Shown here: positions 13,101-24,365 of the stretch, piece after piece
Numbering within the stretch: position 1 is the stretch's first letter
How the letters are laid out: the number at the start of each line of letters is the position of its first letter
Source of the DNA: Coriolopsis trogii
Lineage: Eukaryota > Basidiomycota > Agaricomycetes > Polyporales > Polyporaceae
Assembly (NCBI GenBank): GCA_020543525.1
Contig: JAHYIO010000028.1
Span: forward strand, 1,302,001-1,366,000
Reading direction: 5' to 3'
Length of the DNA: 64,000 bases
The notes under the pieces: model-generated
What the model was told of the DNA's origin: nothing
What the model saw: only the letters and a program-made list of their open reading frames with translations
Database searches by the model: none
Made by a program: the position numbers and the translations under genes

Positions 13101-14419
13101 TATCGACCAGTGCGTCACTCCTGTTCGCTTGTCGTACGCGCCCTGACTCCCGCACACTATAGTCCTTTATTCTCAAGGCGGAGATTTGACTACTGCATTG
13201 TCGACGAAGCTTCGCAGATCACGTTGCCGACATGCCTAGGACCTCTTCGCTTTGCTGACAAGTTCGTGCTCGTGGGCGACCATTTCCAGCTGCCACCGCT
13301 CGTACGTATAGTGAAGAATGCGAACGGCAATGATGTAGCTGATTATTGTCCGACTATAGGTCAAGAACAAAGCAGCACGTAAGGGGGGTCTGGATGTCTC
13401 CCTCTTTCGTCGGCTGTCCGATGCTCACCCCGAGGCCGTTGTGGACTTGACGCATCAATATCGCATGAACTCGGACATCATGCTGTTGTCCAATAAGCTC
13501 ATTTACAGCGATAGGCTGAAATGTGGCTCCGATGTCGTCGCTTTAAGGAGTTTGAGGCTCCCGAACGATAAGTTCTTGGAGACTGTACACGACAGGTCGC
13601 CATGTAGCGGCAACGGATGTTGGATGAGGAGATTGCTAGATGAGAGGTGAGTCTAGGATTTGTCGCATCGACATACAGTGAGTTCATAATGGCTTGCCAC
13701 CGTAGCTGTAAGGCGGTCTTTGTTGACACGGACAAAGTCCCGGCGAGAGACTCTAGAGTCGGTGACCTAGTCGAGAACCAAGTCGAAGCGCGTTTGGTGT
13801 ACCAGATCACGGAGAGTCTTCTTGGCTCCGGAATACGCCAGGAGCAGATTGGCGTAATTTCGCTGTACCGACAGCAACTCAAGCTCCTGACGTATCTGCT
13901 GCAAGACAAGAAGGACCTGGAGATCCTCACCGCTGACCGTAGTCAAGGGCGCGACAAAGATTGCATCATCATCTCCCTGGTGCGGTCGAATGACGATGGG
14001 CTGGTACGTAGATGATATTGTTCCGTGCCAATATCGGACACTGACCGGGCGGGTTGTAGATTGGGGATCTTGTGAAGGACTGGCGGCGCATGAACGTCTC
14101 GTTCACTCGCGCGCGCTCGAAGCTCATCATCATCGGCTCGCGCAAGACTCTTCAGAACGCACCCCTCCTCAGCGAATTCTTCGAGTTGATGGATGGAAGA
14201 GGGTGGATTCTGTCGCTCCCTCCTGACGCTCACCTGATGCACGACTTTGGGGTCTCTACACCGAAGAAGCGGTCTGCTGCCGAGATGTCTGCGGATGTGT
14301 TTGGTGTGGAGGATGGCGGCGTCGAGAAGGCGAAGCGGAGCAGGAATGTGGCCGGGGCGGAGGGCATTCTGAAGGGCCGTCCTCTGTTAAGGGACGTCGT
14401 CAACGCTGCGAAGTGTTGA
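10152..14419 (+). CDS. DNA2: DNA2 nuclease-helicase
   Basis: This is an ATP-dependent 5'-3' helicase with a RecB-like flap endonuclease, acting in Okazaki-fragment maturation and in resection of double-strand breaks. The N-terminus is acidic and disordered from [15 protein letters not shown]. The nuclease region spans about 10,990-11,960. It shows the first Fe-S cysteine (QCARRPLL), a metal-binding aspartate in [12 protein letters not shown], the catalytic E-x-K of PFEIKTGR, and the remaining cluster cysteines in [15 protein letters not shown]1 helicase motifs follow: Walker [10 protein letters not shown] (about 12,765-12,790), motif II VDEASQ (13,200), motif [12 protein letters not shown], motif IV HQYRMN, and motifs V/VI in [11 protein letters not shown] and [11 protein letters not shown]. 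Length and order match fungal Dna2. The stop is TGA 14,417-14,419. Multiple short introns are needed. It is convergent with USB1, 158 bp away. Confidence 0.95.
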
Positions 14420-14577
14420 CGAGACACCGATCGTTGTCATATAACCGAACGCATAGTAGATCGCTTGTATACCAACATGAGACTGTAGCATAGATATCAC
14501 ATATTGTATAGACACTCTATCGCTGAACTCATGCATTGCATTGTAAAGACGAGCTGACAGCCGAGGGCTCATACACC

Positions 14578-15699
14578 TCAAGCTCCTAACCTCCATTTGC
14601 TCACGTCTTTGCCGATTCGGACATGAAGAGCATCCGCATCGAAAGTGCTCACCCCTGGTTTGACTATCTCATGACCAAACTCGGCCTGTAACTGGGGTAT
14701 CAGCGTTGGGGGGAAGTGCGGTATTGTTGCGAATTGAGGCTCAACACTGTCTTCGCCACTTGCGAGTGCTGTGGATGTGGACGACGGACCCTGTGGGCGT
14801 CGTAGATTGCCGCCTGTAACGGAGTCTGAGCTAGGCGGTAGTTGGGAGGGGGGGACGGCGCCGTCTAAGAGTGCCCATGCGATTGAGACGTGGAATCGAG
14901 GATCCTCGTAGAACTCTTTCTGACGAAACTCGCGCAGCGTGGGCGCTAGGCCGTTGGAGAGCTGCTTGAACTGGGAGACGTCATGTATGCAAGTACACTC
15001 TCCCAGGGAGACAACAAGATGGCTCACATCGTCATGACCTGCGCCGACCTCGATTGTGAGGAACGTGCGTGTGCGCTCGTCGTTGGTCAGCTCGGCGATA
15101 GTCGCGAACGACGCAGAAAACCTATGGAAAGTTCAAATATTAATTCTGCGTCTATATGATTGTGCAACGAGTGGCAGACTGACGGCTCCTTCCGTTTTGC
15201 AGTATCTTTCACAGCACGCTTGAAGGTTTCTCGTTGGTGTGCACGCAAGTAGGTTGGCCTGGTGAGGGAGACGTGCAGCTCGACAGCTTCATCACCGCTG
15301 TCGGATTCTGGGTCAAGCAGACCAATAGAGTGCAGAGTTGGTACTAGCATCTTGGCTCGAGAGTATATGCGGAAGAGAAGCTGGTACAGCCTCGATTTTC
15401 TAGGCAACAGGACGGGGACGTACACGTAGGCAGCAAATTGGCCGTCTACGTGGGGAGTTGTCCGTCGTCTACCTTGATGTAATGCTGGGTTGTCTACCGG
15501 GGACGAAGGTATCAGATGCGCGGAGAGTGATGGGAGCTTTCTGTGAGTGTGATTCAACGATGGACAGTGCCGTTTGAGGAGGGGTTGTTACCGACCTTTT
15601 CTTGGGCTGAGGAGGTGGAGTGTCGCGTGTGGTGGCATGGGAAGCCTGGTCCTCGTCGTCTTCAGAGCCAGAATACTCCACGAGCGCCGTTCTCTTCAT
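14578..15699 (-). CDS. USB1: U6 snRNA phosphodiesterase Usb1
   Basis: This is a 2H-family 3'-5' exoribonuclease that trims the oligo(U) tail of U6 snRNA and leaves a 2',3'-cyclic phosphate end. The start MKRTALVEYSGSEDDEDQA at 15,699 gives the usual acidic, low-complexity N-terminus. Both catalytic H-x-S/T motifs are visible: ELHVSLTRP near 15,270 and RFHVSIAWALLDG near 14,880. The body includes YVYVPVLLPRKSRLYQLL and the C-terminus ends WRLGA. At least three short introns split it, near 15,490-15,540, 15,120-15,180 and in the first exon region. Its 3' end faces the 3' end of DNA2. Confidence 0.9.
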
Positions 15700-16086
15700 T
15701 CCGTCGTCGTCGTGATCGAGCAGAACGCAGTTGGAGTCTAAGAGTCTTAGTAAGAGTGAGTAGGTCTTATTGCCGTTTCTCGTTTGTCGGAACTATCAGT
15801 GATTCAGTGTCACACAAGAGCAGCGATCTGCCGTCACGTGTACCAGAGCGCGTCTCTCGTGCATATCGTTTCGATCCAGTCCCGGGGAACAATGATTCCT
15901 CCTTCCTCCTCTCTCCTTGATGCGGTTTGAGCGCATCAGAGAGCTGAGGACATCTGGAACCGACGCCAGCGCCCGTCGCTGCAATGTATGCTTATATCTT
16001 CCATATTCGTGACACAATCTTCTCGGCTCTATTGACGTGACACGTCTACATATATAGTCTCAAGATCCCGTCGGAGGATGAGCAGA
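15700..16086. other. Intergenic, promoter side of USB1
   Basis: This stretch contains the USB1 upstream region (15,700 onward) and ends at the left boundary of the 16-17 kb inverted repeat. A TATA-like CATATATAGTC occurs near 16,050 on the plus strand, just before the repeat arm. Short open frames here match nothing I recognise. Confidence 0.4.
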
Positions 16087-17222
16087 GGTACAGCTGTTGC
16101 CGAAATTGGTGACCGCGCGACTTTGCACGACGCGCGCGCACTTTTGGCGCGTGAAAATCGAGAGAACAAGAAAAATCGCCCGTGGCTCGACACTCACTCG
16201 CAGCCTCATAGAAACGCTACAGAACGTGATTTGTACCTCTCCGCAATATGTACGAGCTTTTTGCGAAGCTGTAGACCCCCTAGTTGTAGAGATACATACG
16301 CCAGGTCATGGGCATGGACAAGCCCGCCTGCATCATCGTTTCTGACCATCAGTCAGCGCAAAACACCACAGGAACTTGAGGAGTGTCAAATAATACATTT
16401 ATCTATCTGTTTACACAGTCTTCAGATTTTTCCTAGCTGCTGTCGATGGGATGAGAGGGAATCTATGTTACGCGTGTCTGGAGGAGCATAGGCGCTCAAG
16501 CAGTTCCACTCAGATGGTTCGTCCGAGACATATACTACAACTTCATACCACATTCTTCTTCCAGTTAGAGCTGTATGGTCTTTATGAGGTGCCTCGGACA
16601 CTTGTTGAGGCTAGTGGGTGACGTCCACCCGCACTCAATTCTCTCACTTTTCAGTGCACTTGAAGGAGCAAGCTAAATGTGTGCAGACACACATTTCCAG
16701 AAGATCCATCTACACTGACTTTTAACATGCATATACGGTGGAATTCAGTTAGTTTAGGGGAGTGCAATGGTTTTTCCGTCTTGGAAGGACCATCTGAGTT
16801 GAACTGCTTGAGCGCCTATGCTCCTCCAGACATGGCACGACATAGATTCACTCTCATCCCATCGACAGCAGCTAGGAAAAATCTGACAACTGTGTACACA
16901 GATAGATAAATGTATTAATTGACACTCCTCAAGTTTCTGTGGCGTTTGGTGTTGTTTCATTGTCGCAAACGACGATGCAGGCGGGCTTGTCCATGTCCAT
17001 GACCTGGCATATGTATCTCTACAACTAGGGGGTCTACAGCTTCGCAAAAAGCTCTTAAATATTGCGGAGAGGTACAGATCACATCATGTGGTGTTTCTAT
17101 GAGGCTGCGAGTGAGTGTCGAGCCACGAGCGATTTTTCTTGTTCTCTCGGGTTTTACGCGCCAAAAGTGCGCGCGCGTCATGCGGAGTCGCGCGGTCACG
17201 AATTTCGGCAACAGCTGTACCC
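16087..17222. repeat. Diverged 1.1-kb inverted repeat (arms about 440 bp)
   Basis: The left arm 16,087-16,524 is the reverse complement of 16,784-17,222 at roughly 85-90% identity by eye, with a 259-bp unique spacer. Outer ends are GGTACAGCTGTTGCC on the left and its complement on the right. Inner ends share CAAGCAGTTC and CAGATGGT. Translated in the same relative frame, both arms encode the same peptide (for example SCRPPSCRDTYARSW and IFPSCCRWDE), so either a coding fragment was duplicated head-to-head or the arms simply mirror each other. I find no target-site duplication and no known family. It could be a foldback element, two opposed copies of an unknown repeat, or a source of hairpin RNA. 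Confidence 0.8.
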
Positions 17223-17465
17223 AAGAGGTCTTCAACACCTCTGAGTGTCAGACGTTCTCGCGTTTGCCCTCTGCGTCCCCGGAAGCTACCGTGTCGCACT
17301 CAGCAACTCAACAACGGTATAGCTCATTACTGAGATAGCCTTCGTCGAATACATCAGAGGAATACACTATCAGCTACCCTGCATCGCACATGCAGCTCTT
17401 CATCCGCAAGCGTCCTGTGATGCGTTGCGTAAGCATCTGATAGTACCAGTCAAGACGCACTCACT
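17223..17465. other. Intergenic, downstream of FunK1 remnant
   Basis: A short stretch between the inverted repeat and the stop codon of the FunK1 kinase. No gene or motif is recognised. Confidence 0.4.
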
Positions 17466-20446
17466 TCATCCTTGTGCAGGACGCTTTTCGGGTCGCGATT
17501 CATTGTCAACTTTGTCGGCGTCAGACGTCCCTCGAGGACGCTTCACCGACTCGATCCTGTGAGGGGCCAGCATCACGCCCTCAGGAGATTCTGACTTCTG
17601 GAGCAATTCATCGGTGCGGGGACGCCAGCCAGACTTCAGGTCCACGAACGGTTTCGGGGGCTGTTTAAGGGTGACCACTCCAGGCGGTATGGCAATGTAT
17701 TCCAATACCTCGCGAACCTTGCTGTAGATGATCGGGTAAGTCGATCGTTTGCCAGTTGATGTTCCACGTTCTAAGTAGCCCTTGTAAAGGTATTTGCGCA
17801 TGGCAAGGATGCCCTCAAGCAGGGAATCAGGCAGACGTGGCTTGAGGGATTGGAGCCATTCGAAACAGCGTCCCTCGTCAGTGAGAAACTGCCGTTGATT
17901 GGTGTAGAAACGTAAGTCCCTGCTGTGAAACATTCTGGCCGATTCATCCATGCGGATCTGGCTTCCGGTATGCGTGAAGAGAATCCAGGTCAGGATCCAG
18001 AAGATGGATTCCACATCATGTTGATAGTTGTGGCGGAGGGAAGGCGAAAGCTTCATCGCGGCCAGGATAGTCCCCAGTTTCTCGGAGGTGGATTCGTTTT
18101 TGTAGATCGTGTATCCGGACTGAAGTTCAACAGCCATAAAAATTTGCGTCCCCTGCGTAGCGTGAATTGACCTGAGCACACTGGCTTGATGATCATTGCT
18201 GAACGTACCGTTTTGGGATCTGACGAGCGTCTCCCCATCGTCAAGTCGAATTTCTTCGCATATTCGAGATAGGGACTGGCGCGGGTATACCCGCGGGTGT
18301 CCGGGTCAAGACCCGTACCCGTACCCATGAAAAACCCGTACCCGCAGGTCGGGTACGGGTTTCTCGCGGGTACGAAACCCAACCACGGGTTCACGGGTTT
18401 GACCCGTACATATGCCCTCAGAACTCACCAACGAAAGGCTTAAACGCCTGGAGGGGGGAATGAAACCCGTACCCGCGCGGGTACGGGTTTTCATACGGGT
18501 CGGCCGAGAGGTACCCACACCCGTACCCGTACGGGTACGGGTATCAAAACCCGCGCGGGTCTGGCAGACCCGCGTTTTTCCCTAATTCGAGATCGCCCAA
18601 TTTACCTCCACCCTCGTACCAAAGAATGTTGCCCGAGCTCACGTCCCGATGAATCCATGAGATGAGAAACAAAATCTGGAGCGCTGGAACGTGCAGGATG
18701 TTAGTATTGAGAGCGTGGGGAACGTGTACAGGTGTCGCACCGAGCAACGCGTCGAGCAAGGCTTGCACAACTTGGTGAAGATCTTGAAGCTCGTGTAAGG
18801 CAGAGCACACCTCCTTATACACGACGAAGTTCCTCCGTTTGGGGGCGTATTCGCGAGATGCACCGGCCTGTTGCACATCGTTGGGAACCGATACGTCAGG
18901 GGTATCGGAGATGCGGGACGTGGACCCTCGCTGTGCATCCGAGCCATGCCTCTTCGCTTCCTGATTGATGTATACAGGGTCAATGAATATGTCGGGCGCG
19001 GGCGTGAATCCGTCGGCACGAGTCTTGGAAGTTGCGCCTTGGTAATCCGCCTCGATCGTCAGGAAGAGTTGTTTGTACGATCCATTTTGTACGCGCCGGC
19101 GCAGTAGCGCCTTGGTTTCGTCGTCGACGTTACACAGTCTATCGTCATTGTCTGCCGGGAAATTCCTTCCGAGCTCGTCGCAGCTCTTGAAGATTTCCTT
19201 TTGAATCTTCGACTCTGTTTGGCTACCATGGTCCAGCCACACATCTCTCAGCACCATGCGCTCGACGTCGGGCAGGGCGGCAGTGTCGTCGAAACTGGTG
19301 ACTTCGACGACTTCCCAGACCCGGGTCGCCCGTCCAGTGATGCGCAGGTCGTCGTACTCGTCACGACAAGTCATGGTCTTGAAAAACCGAGTCTTAAGTG
19401 AGTCATCAGTCAGTCGGTATACATAGCGGATCTGGTCTTCCTCGATCTCCTCGTCCCACTCGACGATTCGCCTCATGTCGGCGTCGTACCCGAGATCCTC
19501 AACGGTGGAAAATATGAGAGAAGACAACGCCTGCACAACAGTGCGTACATCCTTCAATGCCTGATCAGCAGCACGACAGCTGGAGTCGAAGATCATATAC
19601 TTGCCAGCAGATTGAATTCCTGTGACTTGGCCGAGTGCGAACGAGAAAAGTACCACAAGCAAACGCGGTAGTCCTCGATGGTGATCTACGCCATGTACAT
19701 GTGAGCACATCGTGCGGCACACAAGCTGACAATACACACGCTGTATGTATGCTTGCGCTGACAATCCGAGTGCATGTTGTGATATGCAGAATAGAGCACC
19801 TTCCAACGGTTCTGTATATGGCCGATTACTGTCTCAGAGACCTCGAAGAGAAACTGACGAAGGAACTCACATCGGTAATTTCCTCGGGCTTGTCATCCAA
19901 CTTGAATTCAAAATTTACAGCAACGTCCGACGTCGCCGCCCTGGACCCTTTGGGAGCACGAGGGGAAGTGGTCTCGAGGAGCCGCAGGTAACCGTCGATG
20001 TGGTGCTGAGATCCTGATATCTCGGATTCCGTGGAATACGGTTCTTCCTCGTATTTGCACGAGGGTGAAAGGTTGAGGAGAGGAACTTGGGCGATGACGT
20101 TGATAATGTCGCCGAGAGGTCGGAAGATCGCGCGCTCGTTCTTGCCTGGTGCAGGGGACTCCTGCGCAGATGCCGTCGCCGTCGTGCCGCTGTTATTGTT
20201 CGAAATGTTTGCTGTTGCCGACTCATCCTTGTTCTTGGTCGGTTTCTTCGACTTGTTCTTCTTGTGTAAGACGGATGGCTTGTCTGGAAAATCCCTCCAC
20301 GAAAGAATACCCTGATCATCCTCCAAAACGAGGCCCTCGCCCTTGAGAGCTGAGATGATCTGGTTCACTTCTTGGCCGGCAACACAGTTCGATGTGTAGC
20401 ACTGCAGCCACCGGTCAGTCGGGCCCTCATGGATGTCGGGCATCAA
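17466..20446 (-). pseudogene. FunK1-type fungal protein kinase, broken by a MITE
   Basis: This belongs to the fungal-specific FunK1 kinase family, which is expanded in Agaricomycetes and whose substrates are unknown. The N-terminal part (18,593-20,446, from MMPDIHEGPTDRWLQCY) includes SAGKYMIFDSSCRAADQALK and RVWEVVEVTSFDD. The catalytic loop reads HRDVSSGNILWY (about 18,625-18,665) and the DFG-equivalent GDLE follows at about 18,590. The C-lobe continues at 17,466-18,261 with YAKKFDLTMG, QIFMAVELQSG and RHNYQHDVESIFWIL, ending at a stop at 17,466. Between GDLE and YAK lies a 315-bp insertion (18,270-18,584) that introduces an in-frame stop. Introns near 18,680, 19,810 and 18,180 look normal. 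Unless the insertion is spliced out, the kinase is truncated inside the activation segment. The true N-terminus may lie upstream of 20,446; I saw no convincing further exon. Confidence 0.82.
18270..18584. mobile_element. 315-bp hAT-like MITE inserted in FunK1
   Basis: The element is bounded by a perfect 8-bp target-site duplication ATTCGAGA (18,262-18,269 and 18,585-18,592). It starts TAGGG and ends CCCTA, which fits the hAT end consensus YARNG and the hAT 8-bp duplication. The interior is almost entirely permutations of ACCCGTACCCG and its complement, including GGGTACGGGT blocks, which resembles subterminal repeats of hAT elements. There is no room for a transposase, so it is non-autonomous. 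Removing the element plus one duplication copy rejoins GAT CTC GAA with TAT GCG AAG, restoring the kinase reading frame, so it is an insertion after gene formation. Confidence 0.88.
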
Positions 20447-22319
20447 GGTCCGAGCTGGTCTTTCGCGGATGGCCCTTAGTGAAGATCGGCCGTGGCGAGA
20501 TACAGTGCGACTGCGAGGAAGCAGGCGTTGAGCGCTACTTGTCTTCTAGACACACAAAGTCGATATGTGACGAGAGCGGTATGTCCGGTGTGAATCTACG
20601 AGCGACGCGCCGAAGTGGACGAGTGCAAGAAACATAAGTTCAAGTCTGGTGATGGCCGGTGTCAAGTACGTATCTGAGCTCAGAGCGCTGCGAACGCGTT
20701 GAGCGCGACGGCGTTGTTGATGTCTATTTACACACAACAATGATAATCGACGGTTTGGATTGCAGAGTCACACACAGCCGGAAGCATCGTCGGCGCGTGT
20801 GACCTTCGACAGGAGGAGGAGACAGCGTGATAAAGTGAAAGAAGACAGCGAGAGAGAGAGAGACGAGGGAGACGCGGATTCAGAAGCGGAGCGAGGTCGA
20901 GTCTGACAGGGCGCGCACGAACAGGAGGCTCCGCCAGGAAGTGGAGGGCGAGCGTGCGACGAAGGTGGGCAAGAAGTTACTTACGAACAGTCGGGCAGAA
21001 GAGAGAGAACACGAGAGGGAGAGGTCTTTCGAGCGCGAGGTCGCGGACGACGACTGGGAGAATGGTGAGTTGAACAAACCTCAACTATGCCAACATGCTC
21101 AGACCCGTTTAAGACGAACTACCTGTGAGACCCCTCCCCTTTCTCTCATTGACACAAGCGGCCTCCAGATCAACCAAATTCCAATGTTCAAGTTGGTCGG
21201 ACAGCCTGCTCCCTCAAGTACCTCTCCCGCCCGGTACCTTGTTGGTGGCAAGGCCAATCTACCTTGTTTGTCCCATTCTGACTTTTTTTGAAGCCCAGGG
21301 CCTGAATGTACCGTGGAGGAATTGGAGGCTTCGATCGTCGAGGCCTGTGCCGAGATCTCCATTCCCTGGGCGGAGGCGCGCAACCACTGGCAGTTGGCCA
21401 TGGACAGCCGGAGCACTCTTTCAAATTTAAAGGTCGTAAATCCGGCAAAACACACGCCTTTCGTCGCCAACGAGGTTGGGGGTCAATACGACCGCCCATC
21501 CAACGTACGCGTATGTATCACGCATGCTCAAGTGCTGAACGCCACTTGAACGCCCGTCCAGTAGGACGCGGGAACCGCCTGTCCGTGTCCCTACCCAAGT
21601 GGTGTCCGCATTTGGGCCGATGTGTTCCCCTGCACGAAATGGTGACCATTTCCAGCGGGCTCTGTACCGACGACAAGTACACTCGCACAACGGACAATGG
21701 TACCACCAAGTTGCCATGAGGCGGGCCTCGCAATGTACTGGGGCGACAGACAGAAACAGCCTCCACAATATTTCCGTGCACTCGAACCCAGTACGCATAC
21801 TGCCCCCGCTACGCCGCGCCTTAGGGTAATTTCAACGACTAACAGTACTAGTCGTAAGCGCAAAAGGAGCCGACTCTGATAAGCATGCTCGTACGCGCAG
21901 CACTATGCCCAGCATATCTCCAACCTTCTCCCCAGCAAGTTTCCTTGGGCAGACTTAACCCCTCAATTTCGGCTCTCCACGCAGGCTGGCACACACACAG
22001 CAGCAGTGCCTAGCGTTGGGTCTTGAGCCACGCACGGAACAAAGCGTATCTCTATCACGATGTAGCTGTACACGTGTATAGTCGCACACCACGAACCAAT
22101 CAATGAGATATATGCATTCTATAATCCGGCCCATTAACCGCGATAGATACGTCGCAACTAGGTGGGAGCAGCACTGGCATTTAGAGTAACTTTCATGGCG
22201 ATCGTGTCGTGGAGTAACATAACGTTAGTGCACCAGCACTCGCGAGCCCATTCTACCTGTCAAACCCCTCGAGACGTAAAGTATGAAGCGTGCAACGAGG
22301 AGCCTAGTCGACCGGGCTA
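20447..22319. other. 1.9-kb region with at most one weak gene
   Basis: The region separates the FunK1 remnant from the methyltransferase 3' end. It holds a GA-rich microsatellite (about 20,845-20,875) and the weak plus-strand open frames described separately. The part after about 21,880 shows nothing recognisable apart from the 3' flank of the methyltransferase gene. Confidence 0.4.
20941..21879 (+). CDS. Hypothetical protein (low confidence)
   Basis: I do not recognise this family. A frame beginning MEGERATKVGKKLLTNSRAE at 20,941 is rich in Glu/Arg. After a probable intron, a second block (about 21,304-21,510) reads EELEASIVEACAEISIPWAE, which looks like coding amphipathic helix. A third block ends in a basic tail SRKRKRSRL with a stop at 21,877-21,879. 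Joining them needs introns whose sites I could not fix with certainty. It could equally be a decayed transposon gene or non-coding. Confidence 0.25.
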
Positions 22320-24103
22320 TTAAGGATCATTAGTTGCTTGACCGTGGGAAGAGGAATAAGAGAATGCATACAGGATTTCGTGGTCGGGGTGAACGTGGAT
22401 CGAGGCGTGATTGGGCACGCCGAGGATGCGGTGGTAGGCGTTAAGATTCTTGTGCAAGGTGAACTGGAAGACAGAGGAACCACCGTGGCTACAAAAAGTG
22501 TCAGTAAGCGAAACTTGTGGGCAGGACGGTGAAAGTGACTTACCGAGCAATAATGACAGAGTAAGCAAGGAAGAAGACCCAAATACGGTACCAACGCTCG
22601 CCATAGGCCTCGATGACTTTGTCCTTGTTGGAAACCCAGTTCTTGTACCAACGCCAGATGGTAGCAGAGTAGTGGACGCCCAGGACATCAATGTTCTTGA
22701 CCTCAAAACCGGCAGCCTCGAGCTGACCGACGACCCAACCGAGGGAGCACGAGGCGTCGGCGCCGGGGAAGATATACTTGTTCATGAAGAGACCCCAGAT
22801 AAGGTCCTCGTACTGCCAGGCCGGACGGAGACCAGCAACCTGGAAGACGAAGACACCGTCGTCGTCGAGCAGGTTGTAGACCTGACGGAGGAAGGATTGG
22901 TAGCGACGGATACCGACGTGCTCGGCCATCTCGAGAGAGACGATCTTGTTATACGCGCCGCGTCCGCCGGGAACATCGCGGTAGTCGAGGCAGAGGATAC
23001 GAGCACGGGACGGGTCCCCGCCGTTCTTAGCGATGCGATCGTTTCCAAACTGGGTCTGCTTCCTGGCAAGGGTGATACCCGTGACGTCGCAGCCGTAGTT
23101 CTTGTGAGCGAACGCAGCAAGAGTGCCCCAACCGCAGCCAATATCGAGAAGACGATCCTCGGGCTTGAGGCCAAGCTAGATAGATTCGGATGGTGTGAGT
23201 GCACGAATGGTATAGGCAGGCAAAGCAAGAGACCTTCTCGCAAACAATAGTAAGCTTGTTGTCCTGAAGCTCTTCCAGTGATTCCTCCCTTGTGATGTCG
23301 GTAACAACGCCGGAAGTGTAGATCATACGGGGACCAAGGAACCTAAGGGGCAGCGGGCGTCAAAGAGCAACGGGAAGATGGTATGGAAAAGGCCACGGAC
23401 CACTCGTAGAAATCGTCACCTCCTGGATGAGGGAGAAGGAGGTGAGAGACGCGTCGAGAAAGGATGAAACGCGTGACTTACGGTCGTAATGGTCGCGAAC
23501 CTGCTCCTCGTCCTGGCCCTTGGAGTGCATGATGACCTCGGGAAGCATCTGGGTGAACACGTATTTGAAGAGTTCGGGAGTGAAGACCATCTTTGCCCAA
23601 TCGTGGCGAGCTTCCATGATGTCAAGAACATCACCTGCGAATGAACGGAAAGACGATATGAGTGGAATACGGAAGGGCAGAGGAAGGAAGTAATCACCGT
23701 TGAAATCAATCTTTTCGTCGAAGTAGGCATCGTGGAAGACCTGCATGGGAATCTTCTCCTTGCCAAAGTACTTGGCCTTGAGCTCGGGGTCCTTGATGGT
23801 GATGTACTCTTCAATGTTGCGGCCAGGGAGCTGAACCTTCTGATTGATGCGAGGGCCGTACATGCTCATGAGGGTCCAGTAGGCCATAGTGATGGGAAGG
23901 CCTAGGAGAAGGACGAGGAAGAGATAGGTCTTGAAGCCGCCGTAGCATACGACAGGGAGGGTGCGTTTGACGAGCCATGGGACGCCTAGGACGAGGGCGG
24001 CGAGGTGGTAGTTGTTGAAGGAACCGTTACCCTCCGCGAGGCCGATGAGGGGGGCATTTTTTATGGCGGGAACATCTGTTGTTTTCACGGAGTAGGAGGA
24101 CAT
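22320..24103 (-). CDS. Sphingolipid C9-methyltransferase (CFA-synthase fold)
   Basis: This is an SAM-dependent enzyme that methylates C9 of the 4,8-diunsaturated long-chain base of fungal glucosylceramide, at the ER or Golgi membrane. The start MSSYSVKTTDVPAIKN at 24,103 is followed by two membrane segments (YHLAALVLGVPWLVKRTL and YLFLVLLLGLPITMAYWTL). The catalytic part has VRDHYDRG, motif I LLDIGCGWGTLAAFAHKN, GITLARKQTQ, and the family block KIVSLEMAEHVGIRRY. The C-terminal domain is lengthened relative to bacterial cyclopropane synthases and ends SSSHGQATNDP before the stop at 22,320. The two-transmembrane N-terminus separates it from plain CFA synthases. Introns lie near 23,170-23,230, 23,340-23,480 and 23,640-23,695. 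It is divergent from YIF1, suggesting a shared secretory-pathway promoter. Confidence 0.92.
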
Positions 24104-24365
24104 GGCTGTCGACACGGCCGTCTGAGCTGGCTGCAGACGGGGGAGGATGTGTCGTGGCAGAGAGCGAAGAGTCGCGATATCCGAATTCGCGCCCTTAAAG
24201 CGCACCGGCGTCTACATAACGTACGACCCGCGCCCGCCCTGCTTGGCCTTATTTGGCCAAGACACGTGCTGCGGAACACGTGAGCTACACGTCTCAGTGG
24301 GCGCCTCTGCTGCTGCTGCTCCTCGTACTCGCCAGGCATAGACTAAGACACAGACAACAACCACC
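24104..24365. promoter_or_regulatory. Divergent promoter with two E-boxes and a 7-bp dyad
   Basis: The 262-bp gap between the methyltransferase and YIF1 start codons contains two perfect CACGTG E-boxes, at 24,263-24,268 and 24,277-24,282. Their starts are 14 bp apart. Directly before them is a dyad CTTGGCC (24,242-24,248) / GGCCAAG (24,255-24,261). CACGTG is bound in fungi by bHLH factors such as Cbf1, Pho4 or Sre1-like proteins; which one acts here is unknown. Confidence 0.55.

Noticed and set aside
18290..18560. Telomere-like repeats or an interstitial telomere
   Set aside because: The units are ACCCGTACCCG-type, not TTAGGG, occur in both orientations, and are bounded by an 8-bp TSD, so a MITE explains them better.
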